Source: CADEFX01 sp050260355
GTDB taxonomy: Bacteria; Pseudomonadota; Alphaproteobacteria; Rhizobiales; Hyphomicrobiaceae
Assembly: GCA_050260355.1 (NCBI GenBank)
Contig: JBLNBZ010000051.1
Location: forward strand, 1-41,908
Length of the DNA stretch: 41,908 bases
Reading direction: 5' to 3'
A program made the translations under genes and the position numbers. This document shows positions 8,785 through 16,459 of this stretch, piece after piece (positions within the stretch are counted from its first letter, which is position 1; every line of letters begins with the position of its first letter). The notes under the pieces were generated by a model. That model ran no database searches. It was not told where the DNA came from and saw only the letters and a list, made by a program, of their open reading frames with translations.

Positions 8785-8991
8785 TCAGGCAATGATGTCG
8801 GGGGTGAGCTGGTCCTCGACCGACGTAATCTGGTCCTTGAGTTGTAGCTTCCTCTTTTTCAGTCGCTTGATCAGAAGCTGGTCGGCGGCTCCAGCAGCCT
8901 CCAGGGCGACGATCTCATTGTCGAGATCGCGGTGCTCGGCCCTGAGCTTCACCAGAAGCTCACGCAATTCGCGTTCATCCGGTCGCTGCAT
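8785..8991 (-). CDS. YdcH family protein (DUF465)
   Basis: A small helical protein of about 68 aa. The pattern LRELLVKLRAEHRDLDNEI followed by LLIKRLKKRKLQLKDQI matches the YdcH/DUF465 family, short coiled-coil proteins of unknown function. The frame remains open up to 9036 but the only start there is TTG; the ATG at 8991 gives the family's usual length. A second DUF465 protein is encoded divergently 420 nt away. The gene reads in the same direction as purE, 108 nt upstream of it. Confidence 0.82.
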   Translation of the reverse strand: MQRPDERELRELLVKLRAEHRDLDNEIVALEAAGAADQLLIKRLKKRKLQLKDQITSVEDQLTPDIIA

Positions 8992-9410
8992 CTGGCGATG
9001 CTTAACCCTAGTGTAGCGGCTCAAATGGCCCCGCAACCCTCACAGCGAGGCCCTTTGGGGAGCTTCTGAACCACGACACTAGATCGGTAAACTTCCAGTG
9101 TCTTTCCGAATTCGAAGCTCGCGACCGCCCTAGCAAAGGCAATGCGAACCTCGCCGTCGGGACACTAGCGCGATTCCCCGCGCTCGGTCTCTCGCAAGCC
9201 AGTATCTCCGCGAAGACATTTGTTCGCAAGCTGGAGCAATTCCGCGAGGAAAAGCCAAACAACTCATAAGTTTATAGACCCGCTACCAGGATGTGTAAAG
9301 TTGTTGGCAAAGGCGCTCAACAGGGCCCTTGCGGTTGCCGCGGGCATTAGACAAGGCGTCACTCACATGTCACAGTTGGAGCGCGTCTTCAACTCGCATG
9401 GAGGCTAAAG
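8992..9410. other. Divergent intergenic region between two ydcH-like genes
   Basis: About 420 nt with no convincing coding sequence. Two open frames here (roughly 9008-9262 on minus and 9220-9408 on plus) have no recognisable family pattern. It presumably holds the promoters of the two flanking DUF465 genes. I find no EcfG or CtrA consensus in it. Confidence 0.5.
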
Positions 9411-9587
9411 ATGTCGCTTGCAGCACATCTCGCAGAGCTTTCCGAGAAGCATAAGCTTCTTGAGCGCCGGATTGAGGAAGAGCTGGCCCGACCTGGGTCG
9501 AATGACCTCGAAATCACCCGGATGAAGCGCGAGAAGCTGAAACTCAAGGAAGAGATCGCGAAGCTGCAAAGCCAGACGCGACATTAG
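9411..9587 (+). CDS. Small YdcH family protein (DUF465), second copy
   Basis: A 58-aa ORF starting MSLAAHLAELSEKHKLLER, with RIEEELARPGSND, then ITRMKREKLKLKEEIAKL. This is the DUF465 pattern: a His/Lys region, a turn with Pro and Asp, and a second helix with K-x-x-K-L-x-L-K-x-x-I. The start is well supported by GGAGG 6 nt upstream. The function of the family is unknown; the protein is predicted to be an antiparallel helical hairpin. It is a divergent paralogue of the gene ending at 8785. Confidence 0.85.
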   Translation: MSLAAHLAELSEKHKLLERRIEEELARPGSNDLEITRMKREKLKLKEEIAKLQSQTRH

Positions 9588-9621
9588 CGCGACAGCAGTC
9601 GCGGCTCCGCGTCAAACGCGG
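9588..9621 (+). terminator. Two consecutive small hairpins after the DUF465 gene
   Basis: Directly after the stop codon is CGCGAC-AGCA-GTCGCG (9588-9603), then CCGCGT-CAA-ACGCGG (9607-9621), both perfect 6-bp stems. No strong T-tract follows, so terminator function is inferred. Confidence 0.45.
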
Positions 9622-9756
9622 ATCGATTTGAGGGGCGGGCCCCAGTCAATTGGTGGTCCGACGTAGTTGAGTTGTTTGCTTGATCTGCCGTGACACGTGG
9701 GGCTCAGTCGTCCGGCTATTCCGAGAGCTCGCCGGCTCTGCGATTCCGGCCCCTCC

Positions 9757-11388
9757 CTAAACTCCCTTCGCCGTTTCCCTCAGTTTGAATTTCTGGATCT
9801 TGCCGGTGCTGGTCTTGGGGATCTCGGCGAACACGACGTGGCGCGGGCATTTGTACGAGGCAAGACTGGCCCGGCAGAAGGCGATGATCTCGGCTGCTGT
9901 CGCCGACGCACCCGGCTTCAGCTCGATGAACGCGCACGGTGTCTCACCCCACTTTTCGTCGGGCTTGGCGACGACGGCAGCATACGCCACAGCCGGATGC
10001 TTATAGAGCGCGTCCTCGACCTCGATCGATGAGATGTTCTCGCCGCCCGAGATGATGATGTCCTTGGAGCGGTCCTTGAGCTGGATGTAGCCGTCAGGGT
10101 GCAGCACCCCCAGATCGCCCGAGTGGAACCAGCCGCCGGCAAAAGCTTCCTCGGTCGCCTTTGCGTTCTTGAGGTAGCCCTTCATGACGATGTTGCCGCG
10201 GAACATGACCTCGCCGAGCGTCTCTCCGTCCGCCGGCACGCGCGTCATCGTCTCGAGGTCCATCACCGTCAGGTCGTCGAGCGGTGCATAACGCACGCCT
10301 TGCCGCGCCTTCATTGCCGCGCGCGAGCCTGCGTCCAACGTGTCCCACGCTGCGTGCCATTCGTTGACCACGGCGGGGCCGTAGGTCTCGGTCAGTCCAT
10401 AGACGTGCGTGACGTTGAAGCCCGCCTCGGCCATGGCTGCGAGCACGGCCTCCGGAGGCGGCGCGGCTGCAGTTACGAACTGGACCCTGTGCGGCAGCGG
10501 CCGCCTTTCCTCCTCACGCGCGTTGAGCAACGTCGACATGACAATTGGTGCGCCGCACATGTGTGTCACCTTGTGCTCGGCGATGGCGTCGTACATCGCC
10601 TTGGCGCGCACCCAGCGCAGGCAGACATGCGTCCCAGCGACCAACGACACAGTCCAGGGAAAGCACCAGCCGTTGCAGTGGAACATCGGCAATGTCCACA
10701 GATAGACCGGATGCTTGCCCATGCCGGCAGCAGCGACATTGCCGTAACACATCAGGGTTGCGCCGCGATGGTGATAGACGACGCCCTTCGGATTCCCGGT
10801 CGTGCCCGAGGTGTAATTGAGGGCGATCGCATCCCACTCGTCCGCAGGCCTGCGCCAGTCGAACCCCGGATCGCCCTGCGCCAGAAATGCCTCGTATTCG
10901 ATCTCGCCCAGAAGCTCGCCGCTCTGCGGAAACTCACGGTCGTCATAGTCGATGACGAGGGGCCGCACCTTGGCCAGCGCCAGCGCCTGCTTCATGACCG
11001 GCGCGAACTCCCGGTCGGTGATCAGCACCTTGGTTTCGGCGTGATCGAGCTGGAAGGCGATAATGGCTGCATCGAGCCGCGTGTTCATGGAATGCAGCAC
11101 GGCGCCGGTCATCGGCACAGCGTAATGCGCCTCCAGCATCGGCGGCGTGTTGGGCAGCATCACGGACACCGTATCGCCGGGCCCGATGCCATGCGCCGCC
11201 AGCGCCGAAGCGAGCTGCCGTGATCGCGCATAGAATTCCCGGTAGCTGCGCCTTATCGCGCCATGGATAACTGCAGGATGGTCCGGAAAGACCTGCGCGG
11301 CGCGCCCGAGGAATGTCAGCGGCGTCAGCGGCTGGTAGTTGGCGGCGTTGCGGTCGAGATGCTGCGCATAAGGGTTGGCGGTCATCAT
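9757..11388 (-). CDS. Acyl-CoA synthetase (AMP-forming)
   Basis: A 543-aa member of the ANL superfamily that activates a carboxylic acid to its CoA thioester via an acyl-AMP. The P-loop-like motif LNYTSGTTGNPKGV, the VYGLTETYGP motif, the WFHSGDLGVLHPDGYIQLKD hinge region and a C-terminal PKTSTGKIQKFKLRE with the catalytic Lys are all present. The FHCNGWCFPW segment is characteristic of the medium/long-chain and methylmercaptopropionate (DmdB-like) ligases; the true substrate cannot be fixed. Either ATG of a tandem pair (11388, 11385) may be used. It is divergent from prpE with 177 nt between them. Confidence 0.93.
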   Translation of the reverse strand: MMTANPYAQHLDRNAANYQPLTPLTFLGRAAQVFPDHPAVIHGAIRRSYREFYARSRQLASALAAHGIGPGDTVSVMLPNTPPMLEAHYAVPMTGAVLHSMNTRLDAAIIAFQLDHAETKVLITDREFAPVMKQALALAKVRPLVIDYDDREFPQSGELLGEIEYEAFLAQGDPGFDWRRPADEWDAIALNYTSGTTGNPKGVVYHHRGATLMCYGNVAAAGMGKHPVYLWTLPMFHCNGWCFPWTVSLVAGTHVCLRWVRAKAMYDAIAEHKVTHMCGAPIVMSTLLNAREEERRPLPHRVQFVTAAAPPPEAVLAAMAEAGFNVTHVYGLTETYGPAVVNEWHAAWDTLDAGSRAAMKARQGVRYAPLDDLTVMDLETMTRVPADGETLGEVMFRGNIVMKGYLKNAKATEEAFAGGWFHSGDLGVLHPDGYIQLKDRSKDIIISGGENISSIEVEDALYKHPAVAYAAVVAKPDEKWGETPCAFIELKPGASATAAEIIAFCRASLASYKCPRHVVFAEIPKTSTGKIQKFKLRETAKGV

Positions 11389-11565
11389 AGGCCCTGAACT
11401 CACGCTCGTCGTGCGCGAGCCGGCAACGTATCGGAAGGTCCGCCAGCGTTCAATGCGCTGCCGGCTTGCCTATTGCGTCCTGAGCCGAAACAATGCTGAA
11501 AACCCCTCCAACGGGGCAAGACCACCACGGCGGGATGGCCGGGGACACAAGGAGGAGCCGCTCGC

Positions 11566-13497
11566 ATGAGCCGTTATCACGAGACTTACGCTGCCTGGAA
11601 GAAGGACCCAGAGGCGTTCTGGGCGGAGGCTGCGCGTGATATCGACTGGTATACCGTGTGGGACAAGGTGTTCGATCCGTACGCCGGCGAGTATGGACGC
11701 TGGTTCGTCGGCGCGGAGTGCAACACGGCCTACAACTGCCTCGACCGCCATGTGCTGCGCGGACGCGGGCGCCAGAAGGCCCTCATTTACGATAGCCCCG
11801 TCACCAAGCAGACGAAGAGCTTCAGCTACTCCGAGCTGCGGGACGAGGTCGCCGTTTTCGGCGCGGTGCTGCAGGATTTCGGCATCAAAAAGGGCGACCG
11901 GGTCATCCTCTACATGCCGATGATCCCCGAGGCCGTCATCGCCATGCTGGCGTGTGCCCGCATCGGAGCCATCCACTCGGTCGTGTTCGGCGGGTTTGCC
12001 GCCAACGAGCTCGCGACGCGTATCAACGATTCCAAGCCGGCCGCCATCGTGTCTGCGAGCTGCGGCATCGAGGGGGCGCGCGTCATTCCCTACAAGCCGC
12101 TGCTCGACAAGGCTATCGAGATGGCCGAGCACAAGCCTGCGACGTGCATCATCTATCAGCGGCCGATGGCGCCGGCCTCGATGATCGCGGGTCGCGATTT
12201 CGACTGGGAAGCGGCCGTATCGGATGCCAAGAGCCGCGGCCGGCGGGCAGGATGCGTTGTCGTCGCCGCCACCGATCCGCTCTACATTCTTTACACCTCG
12301 GGCACCACCGGCGAGCCCAAGGGGGTCGTGCGCGACAATGGCGGCCACATGGTCGCGCTCAAGTGGAGCATGAAGCACCACTACGGCGTGGAGCCCGGCG
12401 AGGTGTACTGGGCCGCCTCCGACGTGGGCTGGGTGGTTGGCCACAGCTACATCGCCTATGCGCCGCTGCTGCACGGGTGCACCACCGTCCTTTACGAAGG
12501 CAAGCCCGTGGGCACACCCGACGCGGGCGCCTTCTGGCGCGTCATAGCGGAGCATCAGGTCGCCGCCATGTTCACGGCGCCCACTGCCTTCCGGGCCATC
12601 AAGAAGGAGGACCCCGCCGGCGAGCTGATCCGCAACTACGATCTGCGCGCATTCCGAACGCTGTTCCTCGCCGGCGAGCGCGCTGACCCTGAAACAATCA
12701 AGTGGGCTGAAAGCAACCTCAAGGTTCCCGTCATCGACCACTGGTGGCAGACCGAGACAGGCTGGCCCATCGCCGGCAACCCGGTTGGGCTGGGCCGTCT
12801 ACCGGTGAAATACGGCTCCCCAACCGTGCCCATGCCCGGCTACGAGCTGCATGTGCTCGACGAGAAGGCCCAACCGGTTGCGACCGGCCAGACGGGCACG
12901 CTCGCCATCAAGCTGCCGCTGCCGCCGTCCTGCCTGCCCACGCTGTGGGAGAACAATGAGCGCTTCCGCAAGAGCTACCTGTCGGAGTTCCCTGGCTACT
13001 ACACGACGTCCGACGCGGGCTACATCGACGAGGACGGCTACATCTTCGTGATGGCGCGCACCGACGACGTGATCAATGTCGCCGGTCACAGGCTGTCGAC
13101 CGGGCAGATGGAAGAGGTTGTTGCAAAGCACAAGGATGTCGGCGAATGCGCGGTAATCGGCGTCGCGGATGAGATGAAGGGCCAGATCCCTGCGGGCTTC
13201 ATCGTGCTCAATGCCGGCGTCAATCGCGACCCGCGCGAGATCGAGCAAGAGGTCGTCCAGCTCGTTCGCGAGGAAATCGGACCCGTCGCCGCGTTCAAAA
13301 CGGTCATGGCCGTGAAGCGCCTGCCCAAGACGCGCTCGGGAAAGATCTTGCGCGGCACCATGCGCCAGATCGCCGATAACGAGCCATGGAAGATGCCGGC
13401 GACCATCGACGACCCTGATATTCTGGTGGAAATCAAAGAGGTGCTACAGGCCCGTGGCATGGCGGCTGGCGCCGATGCGCCCCGGAAGTCTGGCTGA
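11566..13497 (+). CDS. prpE: Propionyl-CoA synthetase
   Basis: A 643-aa acetyl/propionyl-CoA ligase. The adenylation motif YILYTSGTTGEPKGVVRDNG (near residue 241), WWQTETGWPI, TSDAGYIDEDGYIFVMARTDDVINVAGHR and the C-terminal LPKTRSGKILRGTMR with the catalytic Lys are clear. PKGVVRD followed by NGGHMVAL and the GWVVGHSYI motif favour PrpE over Acs. It would feed propionate into propionyl-CoA metabolism. The ATG has AGGAGG upstream. No methylcitrate-cycle genes are in the window, so it seems a stand-alone ligase gene. Confidence 0.92.
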   Translation: MSRYHETYAAWKKDPEAFWAEAARDIDWYTVWDKVFDPYAGEYGRWFVGAECNTAYNCLDRHVLRGRGRQKALIYDSPVTKQTKSFSYSELRDEVAVFGAVLQDFGIKKGDRVILYMPMIPEAVIAMLACARIGAIHSVVFGGFAANELATRINDSKPAAIVSASCGIEGARVIPYKPLLDKAIEMAEHKPATCIIYQRPMAPASMIAGRDFDWEAAVSDAKSRGRRAGCVVVAATDPLYILYTSGTTGEPKGVVRDNGGHMVALKWSMKHHYGVEPGEVYWAASDVGWVVGHSYIAYAPLLHGCTTVLYEGKPVGTPDAGAFWRVIAEHQVAAMFTAPTAFRAIKKEDPAGELIRNYDLRAFRTLFLAGERADPETIKWAESNLKVPVIDHWWQTETGWPIAGNPVGLGRLPVKYGSPTVPMPGYELHVLDEKAQPVATGQTGTLAIKLPLPPSCLPTLWENNERFRKSYLSEFPGYYTTSDAGYIDEDGYIFVMARTDDVINVAGHRLSTGQMEEVVAKHKDVGECAVIGVADEMKGQIPAGFIVLNAGVNRDPREIEQEVVQLVREEIGPVAAFKTVMAVKRLPKTRSGKILRGTMRQIADNEPWKMPATIDDPDILVEIKEVLQARGMAAGADAPRKSG

Positions 13498-13562
13498 CGC
13501 GCCTGGTCGAGCCAAGCTGTTCTAGCAGCTACTGCCTCGAAGCAGCGCTGCTGCGCTGGCGA

Positions 13563-13587
13563 GGAACTTTGCCATCTATCGCACGTT
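13563..13587 (+). promoter_or_regulatory. EcfG-type promoter upstream of nepR-ecfG
   Basis: GGAAC (13563-13567), 16-nt spacer, CGTT (13584-13587): an exact match to the alphaproteobacterial general stress sigma factor consensus GGAAC-N16/17-CGTT. It lies about 115 nt before the chosen nepR start, implying autoregulation of the sigma factor operon. Confidence 0.8.
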
Positions 13588-13702
13588 CTGGTTGCTTCAG
13601 GACTGGCTGCTTTTGGCCATCCGCAGCCTTCGGATTCAGTGTCCGCATGGTTCGGGTGTCGACTACGCAGCAGATGCGGAAACATGGCCGGCAGCACACA
13701 CC

Positions 13703-13888
13703 ATGGCAGGCTCTGACGGAACAAGACACGCCACCACTTCGCCGGTCAGCACGCGGCTGCCGCCGGAAGTGCGTGGATATCTCGGTGTGCGCTTGCGCGC
13801 CGCGTACGCAACGCTCGTGAGCGAGCCCATTCCCGACAGATTGCTCGACCTCCTTAGACGACTCGAAGCCAAGGAGAACGCATCGTGA
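13703..13888 (+). CDS. nepR: Anti-sigma factor NepR
   Basis: NepR sequesters EcfG until phosphorylated PhyR removes it. The 61-aa product has the conserved NepR core: LPPEVRGYLGVRLRAAYATL, then VSEPIPDRLLDLLRRLE, i.e. two helices joined by the invariant 'P-(I/V)-P-(D/E)-R' turn. The ATG at 13703 gives the normal length of 60-70 aa but has a weak ribosome binding site; the frame is open upstream and an earlier non-ATG start cannot be excluded. The stop overlaps the ecfG start (GTGA), so the anti-sigma and sigma factors are translationally coupled. Confidence 0.88.
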   Translation: MAGSDGTRHATTSPVSTRLPPEVRGYLGVRLRAAYATLVSEPIPDRLLDLLRRLEAKENAS

Positions 13889-14445
13889 GCGGTCCCGGAC
13901 ACGACAGTCTCGGCGAGCCGCTGATCGCAGCGGTTCCCAATCTCAGAGCCTTCGCGATCTCATTGTGCGGGGACGTGGACCGCGCCGATGATCTCGTGCA
14001 GGAGACGCTCGTCAAAGCCTGGAACAACCTATCCAGCTTCGAGCACGGCACGAATCTCAAAGCGTGGCTCTTCACGATCCTGCGCAACACCTATTTCTCC
14101 GAGTGCCGCAAGCTCAGGCGCGAGGTCAAGGATTCGGAGGGCGAATACGCCGCACGACTTGCGGTGCATCCCGAGCAGCCCGGCCACATGGACTTCGTCG
14201 ACTTCAAGGTGGCGCTGTCTGAGTTGTCGGACGATCAGCGTGAGGCCCTTATTTTGATCGGGGCAGAGGGCTTCTCCTACGAGGAGGTTGCCCACATCTG
14301 CGGCTGTGCAGTCGGCACAGTCAAAAGCAGGGTCAATCGGGCCCGCGTACGACTGGCGCAATTGCTACGTGTACAGAGCGCGGAAGAGTTCGGGCCGGAG
14401 CCGGGCACCGAGGCGGTCCTCGCCGACGCAACAACCCGTTCATGA
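13885..14445 (+). CDS. ecfG: General stress response ECF sigma factor EcfG
   Basis: A 186-aa ECF sigma factor. Region 2 contains DRADDLVQETLVKAWNNLSSF and NLKAWLFTILRNTYFSECRK; region 4 contains LSDDQREALILIGAEGFSYEEVAHI and GCAVGTVKSRVNRARVRLAQLL. These match the EcfG (ECF15) group, which directs RNA polymerase to GGAAC-N16/17-CGTT promoters. The GTG start overlaps the nepR stop by 4 nt and has AAGGAGA upstream. The position directly after nepR makes the assignment firm. The last 25 residues after region 4 are acidic and Ala-rich. Confidence 0.95.
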   Translation: MSGPGHDSLGEPLIAAVPNLRAFAISLCGDVDRADDLVQETLVKAWNNLSSFEHGTNLKAWLFTILRNTYFSECRKLRREVKDSEGEYAARLAVHPEQPGHMDFVDFKVALSELSDDQREALILIGAEGFSYEEVAHICGCAVGTVKSRVNRARVRLAQLLRVQSAEEFGPEPGTEAVLADATTRS

Positions 14446-14482
14446 GGGGCGTCTGGATTGAGCGCGCCATTTTGCAGCAGGT

Positions 14483-14508
14483 GGAACTCTTTTCACCTTG
14501 CGGGCGTT
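14483..14508 (+). promoter_or_regulatory. EcfG-type promoter upstream of phyR
   Basis: GGAAC (14483-14487), 17-nt spacer, CGTT (14505-14508), an exact consensus match in the ecfG-phyR intergenic region, 68 nt before the phyR ATG. It suggests phyR has its own EcfG-dependent promoter besides any readthrough from nepR-ecfG. Confidence 0.8.
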
Positions 14509-14576
14509 CACTGCTGACGGACGGTCGTCAAAGGGGTACGATCTCGGACCTGCCACACAACGGAGGGACTGTCGGG

Positions 14577-15377
14577 ATGTCGATAGCAAACGCAGTTGCG
14601 CCGCATCTGCCGTATCTTCGGCGCTTTGCGCGGGCATTGACGGGAAACCAGGAAAGCGGTGACGCCTACGTCGTGGCCGTTCTCGAGGCATTCATTGCCG
14701 ACCCCGACGCGTTCGATCACAACTTGCCGCCCCGAATCGCGCTCTACCGGAGCTTTTTGAAGGTCTGGGACTCGATCGCACTCAATAGCGTCACTGACAC
14801 GGCGTCCGGTGACGCTCCAGCGGACTGCCGTCTGGACGCGCTGACGCCGAAGCCGCGGCAGGCCTTTCTGCTGATGGCGCTCGAGGGTTTCTCGGTCGCC
14901 GAAACGGCGGAAGTGCTCGGAACATCCGTGTTCGATGCCAAGACCCTGATCGATCAAGCCGGCACCGAGATCGCGGAGCAGATTGCAGCCGACATTCTCA
15001 TCATCGAGGACGAGCCTCTGATCGCCATGGACCTCGAGGTCCTGGTCAGTGATCTCGGCCACCGCGTGCAGGGCGTGGCGCGCACGCACGCCGAAGCGGT
15101 GCGAGCTGTCGGACGGCAGCGACCTGGCCTAGTCCTGGCTGATATTCAGCTTGCCGATGGGAGCTCAGGCCTCGAGGCGGTGAATGAGATCCTCGGCTCG
15201 ATCAACGTGCCGGTGATCTTCATCACGGCTTATCCGGAGCGGCTCCTGACGGGGCAGAAGCCAGAGCCCGCGTTCCTCATCACCAAGCCATTCCAGCCCG
15301 AGACGGTGAAGGCCGTGATCAGCCAGGCCTTGTTTTTCGACTCGCGCGCCAAGCGCTCCGGACAGCGAGCGGCCTGA
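14577..15377 (+). CDS. phyR: Anti-anti-sigma response regulator PhyR
   Basis: A 266-aa two-domain PhyR. The N-terminal sigma-like domain (1 to about 135) starts MSIANAVAPHLPYLRRFARA and mimics EcfG to bind NepR. The C-terminal receiver domain begins IADILIIEDEPLIAMDLE; the phosphoacceptor is Asp189 in VLADIQLADGSSG, with the Thr in FITAYPE and the Lys in ITKPFQPE. On phosphorylation it releases EcfG from NepR. The ATG at 14577 has GGAGGG 9 nt upstream; the frame extends upstream to 14442 but that would include the promoter. All three core genes lie on one strand, whereas phyR is often divergent from nepR-ecfG. No HWE/PhyK-type kinase gene is seen in the window. Confidence 0.96.
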   Translation: MSIANAVAPHLPYLRRFARALTGNQESGDAYVVAVLEAFIADPDAFDHNLPPRIALYRSFLKVWDSIALNSVTDTASGDAPADCRLDALTPKPRQAFLLMALEGFSVAETAEVLGTSVFDAKTLIDQAGTEIAEQIAADILIIEDEPLIAMDLEVLVSDLGHRVQGVARTHAEAVRAVGRQRPGLVLADIQLADGSSGLEAVNEILGSINVPVIFITAYPERLLTGQKPEPAFLITKPFQPETVKAVISQALFFDSRAKRSGQRAA

Positions 15378-15415
15378 CCTCCAGCAAGCGAGCATCATCA
15401 CGGATAATTCGCACG

Positions 15416-15441
15416 CGCCCGGTTCCGGCAGGAACCGGGCG
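15416..15441 (+). terminator. Hairpin after phyR overlapping the next promoter
   Basis: A perfect 11-bp inverted repeat CGCCCGGTTCC-GGCA-GGAACCGGGCG begins 38 nt after the phyR stop. Its right arm contains the GGAAC -35 element of the following EcfG promoter. There is no T-tract, so it may be a weak terminator, a regulatory palindrome or both. Confidence 0.45.
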
Positions 15442-15455
15442 AACGGCGTGGCGTT
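15431..15455 (+). promoter_or_regulatory. EcfG-type promoter upstream of the Trp-rich small ORF
   Basis: GGAAC (15431-15435), 16-nt spacer, CGTT (15452-15455), an exact consensus match. It sits about 130 nt before the ATG at 15584, leaving a fairly long leader. Confidence 0.75.
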
Positions 15456-15583
15456 CGACAACCGGGCCTCGTGAGGGGCCTCGACGAGGATGCCGATGCA
15501 GACCGTCGTGCGAGACGGCACCTGGACAGACCGCGCGCAAAAGCATGTCTGCACAAATCGGCCTGCACGCTTGCGAGGTTGAT

Positions 15584-15859
15584 ATGGCTGACATGGCGCC
15601 GGAGAGAAAATCGCAACCGATCGAACTGATTACTCAACATTGGCTGCAGTTGTGGGTGCTGCCGTGGGTCGGCTGGACCGGTGTCGGACTCATGATGCTC
15701 AACTGGCCTTCGATCTACGCTCCGGCCGCAGATGATAGTGTCTCTCACGAAGAAAGCCGGAGCATTTCGCAAAGCAACGAAGGCCGCATAGTCCCGTTCA
15801 GGCAGTCCTCGCTGCCGAAAGGCCGGAACGCACCTCGCTCGGCTCCGGAACCCGCCTGA
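15584..15859 (+). CDS. Small hypothetical protein, likely stress-induced
   Basis: A 91-aa product I cannot place in a family. It begins with a charged segment, then has an unusual Trp/Leu/Pro-rich stretch (HWLQLWVLPWVGWTGVG, then LMMLNW) with four Trp in about 25 residues, and ends with a polar, basic tail. The hydrophobic stretch could associate with a membrane or bind a hydrophobic partner. The ATG at 15584 has GAGG 6-7 nt upstream; the frame starts earlier at 15545. An EcfG promoter precedes it and another overlaps its 3' end. Confidence 0.6.
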   Translation: MADMAPERKSQPIELITQHWLQLWVLPWVGWTGVGLMMLNWPSIYAPAADDSVSHEESRSISQSNEGRIVPFRQSSLPKGRNAPRSAPEPA

Positions 15860-15871
15860 GTCCGGCGCGTT
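15847..15871 (+). promoter_or_regulatory. EcfG-type promoter upstream of the DUF1328 gene
   Basis: GGAAC (15847-15851), 16-nt spacer, CGTT (15868-15871), an exact consensus match. The -35 lies inside the last codons of the preceding ORF and the -10 is 33 nt before the GTG at 15904, a normal promoter-to-start distance. Confidence 0.8.
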
Positions 15872-15903
15872 TCTTTCTCAGCTCAACTTTGATGGAGGCG
15901 CGC

Positions 15904-16089
15904 GTGGGCAACCTACTTTACTACGCGATTGCATTTCTCGTCGTAGCAATCGCTGCGGCAGCGCTTGGCTTCGGCGGCGTTGCAGGCACTGCCATGGAGG
16001 GCGCCCGGATTCTGTTTTGGGTCGCGATCGTCCTCTTCGTCATCTCACTGGTCGCCGGCCTTGTGAGACGCGGCAATCCCAGAGTTTAG
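15904..16089 (+). CDS. DUF1328 (YtjA-like) small membrane protein
   Basis: A 61-aa membrane protein with two helices: LLYYAIAFLVVAIAAAALGFGG, then GARILFWVAIVLFVISLVAGL, ending in a basic RRGNPRV. The 'LGFGGVAGTA' turn is the signature of the DUF1328/YtjA family, which is common in stress regulons of Proteobacteria. The GTG start has GGAGG 5 nt upstream; the ATG at 15892 overlaps that ribosome binding site and is less likely. It is probably co-transcribed with csbD 19 nt downstream. Confidence 0.88.
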   Translation: MGNLLYYAIAFLVVAIAAAALGFGGVAGTAMEGARILFWVAIVLFVISLVAGLVRRGNPRV

Positions 16090-16108
16090 CTCAAGAGGAG
16101 ATCAGGAG

Positions 16109-16306
16109 ATGAATTGGGATCGGATTCAAGGCAACTGGAAGCAGTTCACCGGCAAGGTGAAGGAAAAGTGGGGCGAGCTCACCGACGACGATTTGACCTC
16201 GATCAGCGGTCGCCGCGAGCAGCTCGAAGGCAAGCTGCAAGAGCGCTACGGCTACAACAAGGATCAGGTGCGGAAAGAAGTGGACGACTGGCTCGGCAGG
16301 ATGTGA
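16109..16306 (+). CDS. CsbD family stress protein
   Basis: A 65-aa hydrophilic protein: MNWDRIQGNWKQFTGKVKEKW, a 'GELTDDDL' turn, then 'GRREQLEGKLQERYGY'. This is the CsbD-like pattern; CsbD is a general-stress (sigma-B) protein in Bacillus, and its relatives are frequent EcfG targets in Alphaproteobacteria. The molecular role is unknown. The start has AGGAG upstream. It probably shares the EcfG promoter at 15847 with the DUF1328 gene. Confidence 0.95.
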   Translation: MNWDRIQGNWKQFTGKVKEKWGELTDDDLTSISGRREQLEGKLQERYGYNKDQVRKEVDDWLGRM

Positions 16307-16459
16307 GCCGAGACGTTTGGCAAGTTCGGCCGGTGGCGGCTCGAGAGCCGACGCCGGCCGTATGCTTTTCGGAGCAGCCGGCTTAGAAGTAGCCTCACGC
16401 TTCGATCAGGCGCGCGGCCCCACGATCCATCGGCCGCACGGTGCCGACCAGGATTGCCC

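Noticed and set aside
9220..9408. 62-aa plus-strand ORF upstream of the small DUF465 gene
   Set aside because: No recognisable domain, no ribosome binding site; its end overlaps the ribosome binding site of the DUF465 gene.
10099..11223. Long plus-strand open frame of about 374 codons antisense to the acyl-CoA synthetase gene
   Set aside because: Its composition is His/Arg/Gln-rich with no domain pattern; long antisense frames are common in GC-rich DNA, and the opposite strand encodes a clear ANL enzyme.
11470..12741. 423-codon minus-strand frame opposite prpE
   Set aside because: It is a mirror frame of the PrpE coding sequence without family signatures.
16307..16459. Search for an EcfG promoter directly before the GTPase pair
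   Set aside because: A CGTT occurs at 16312 but no GGAAC or near match lies 16-17 nt upstream.
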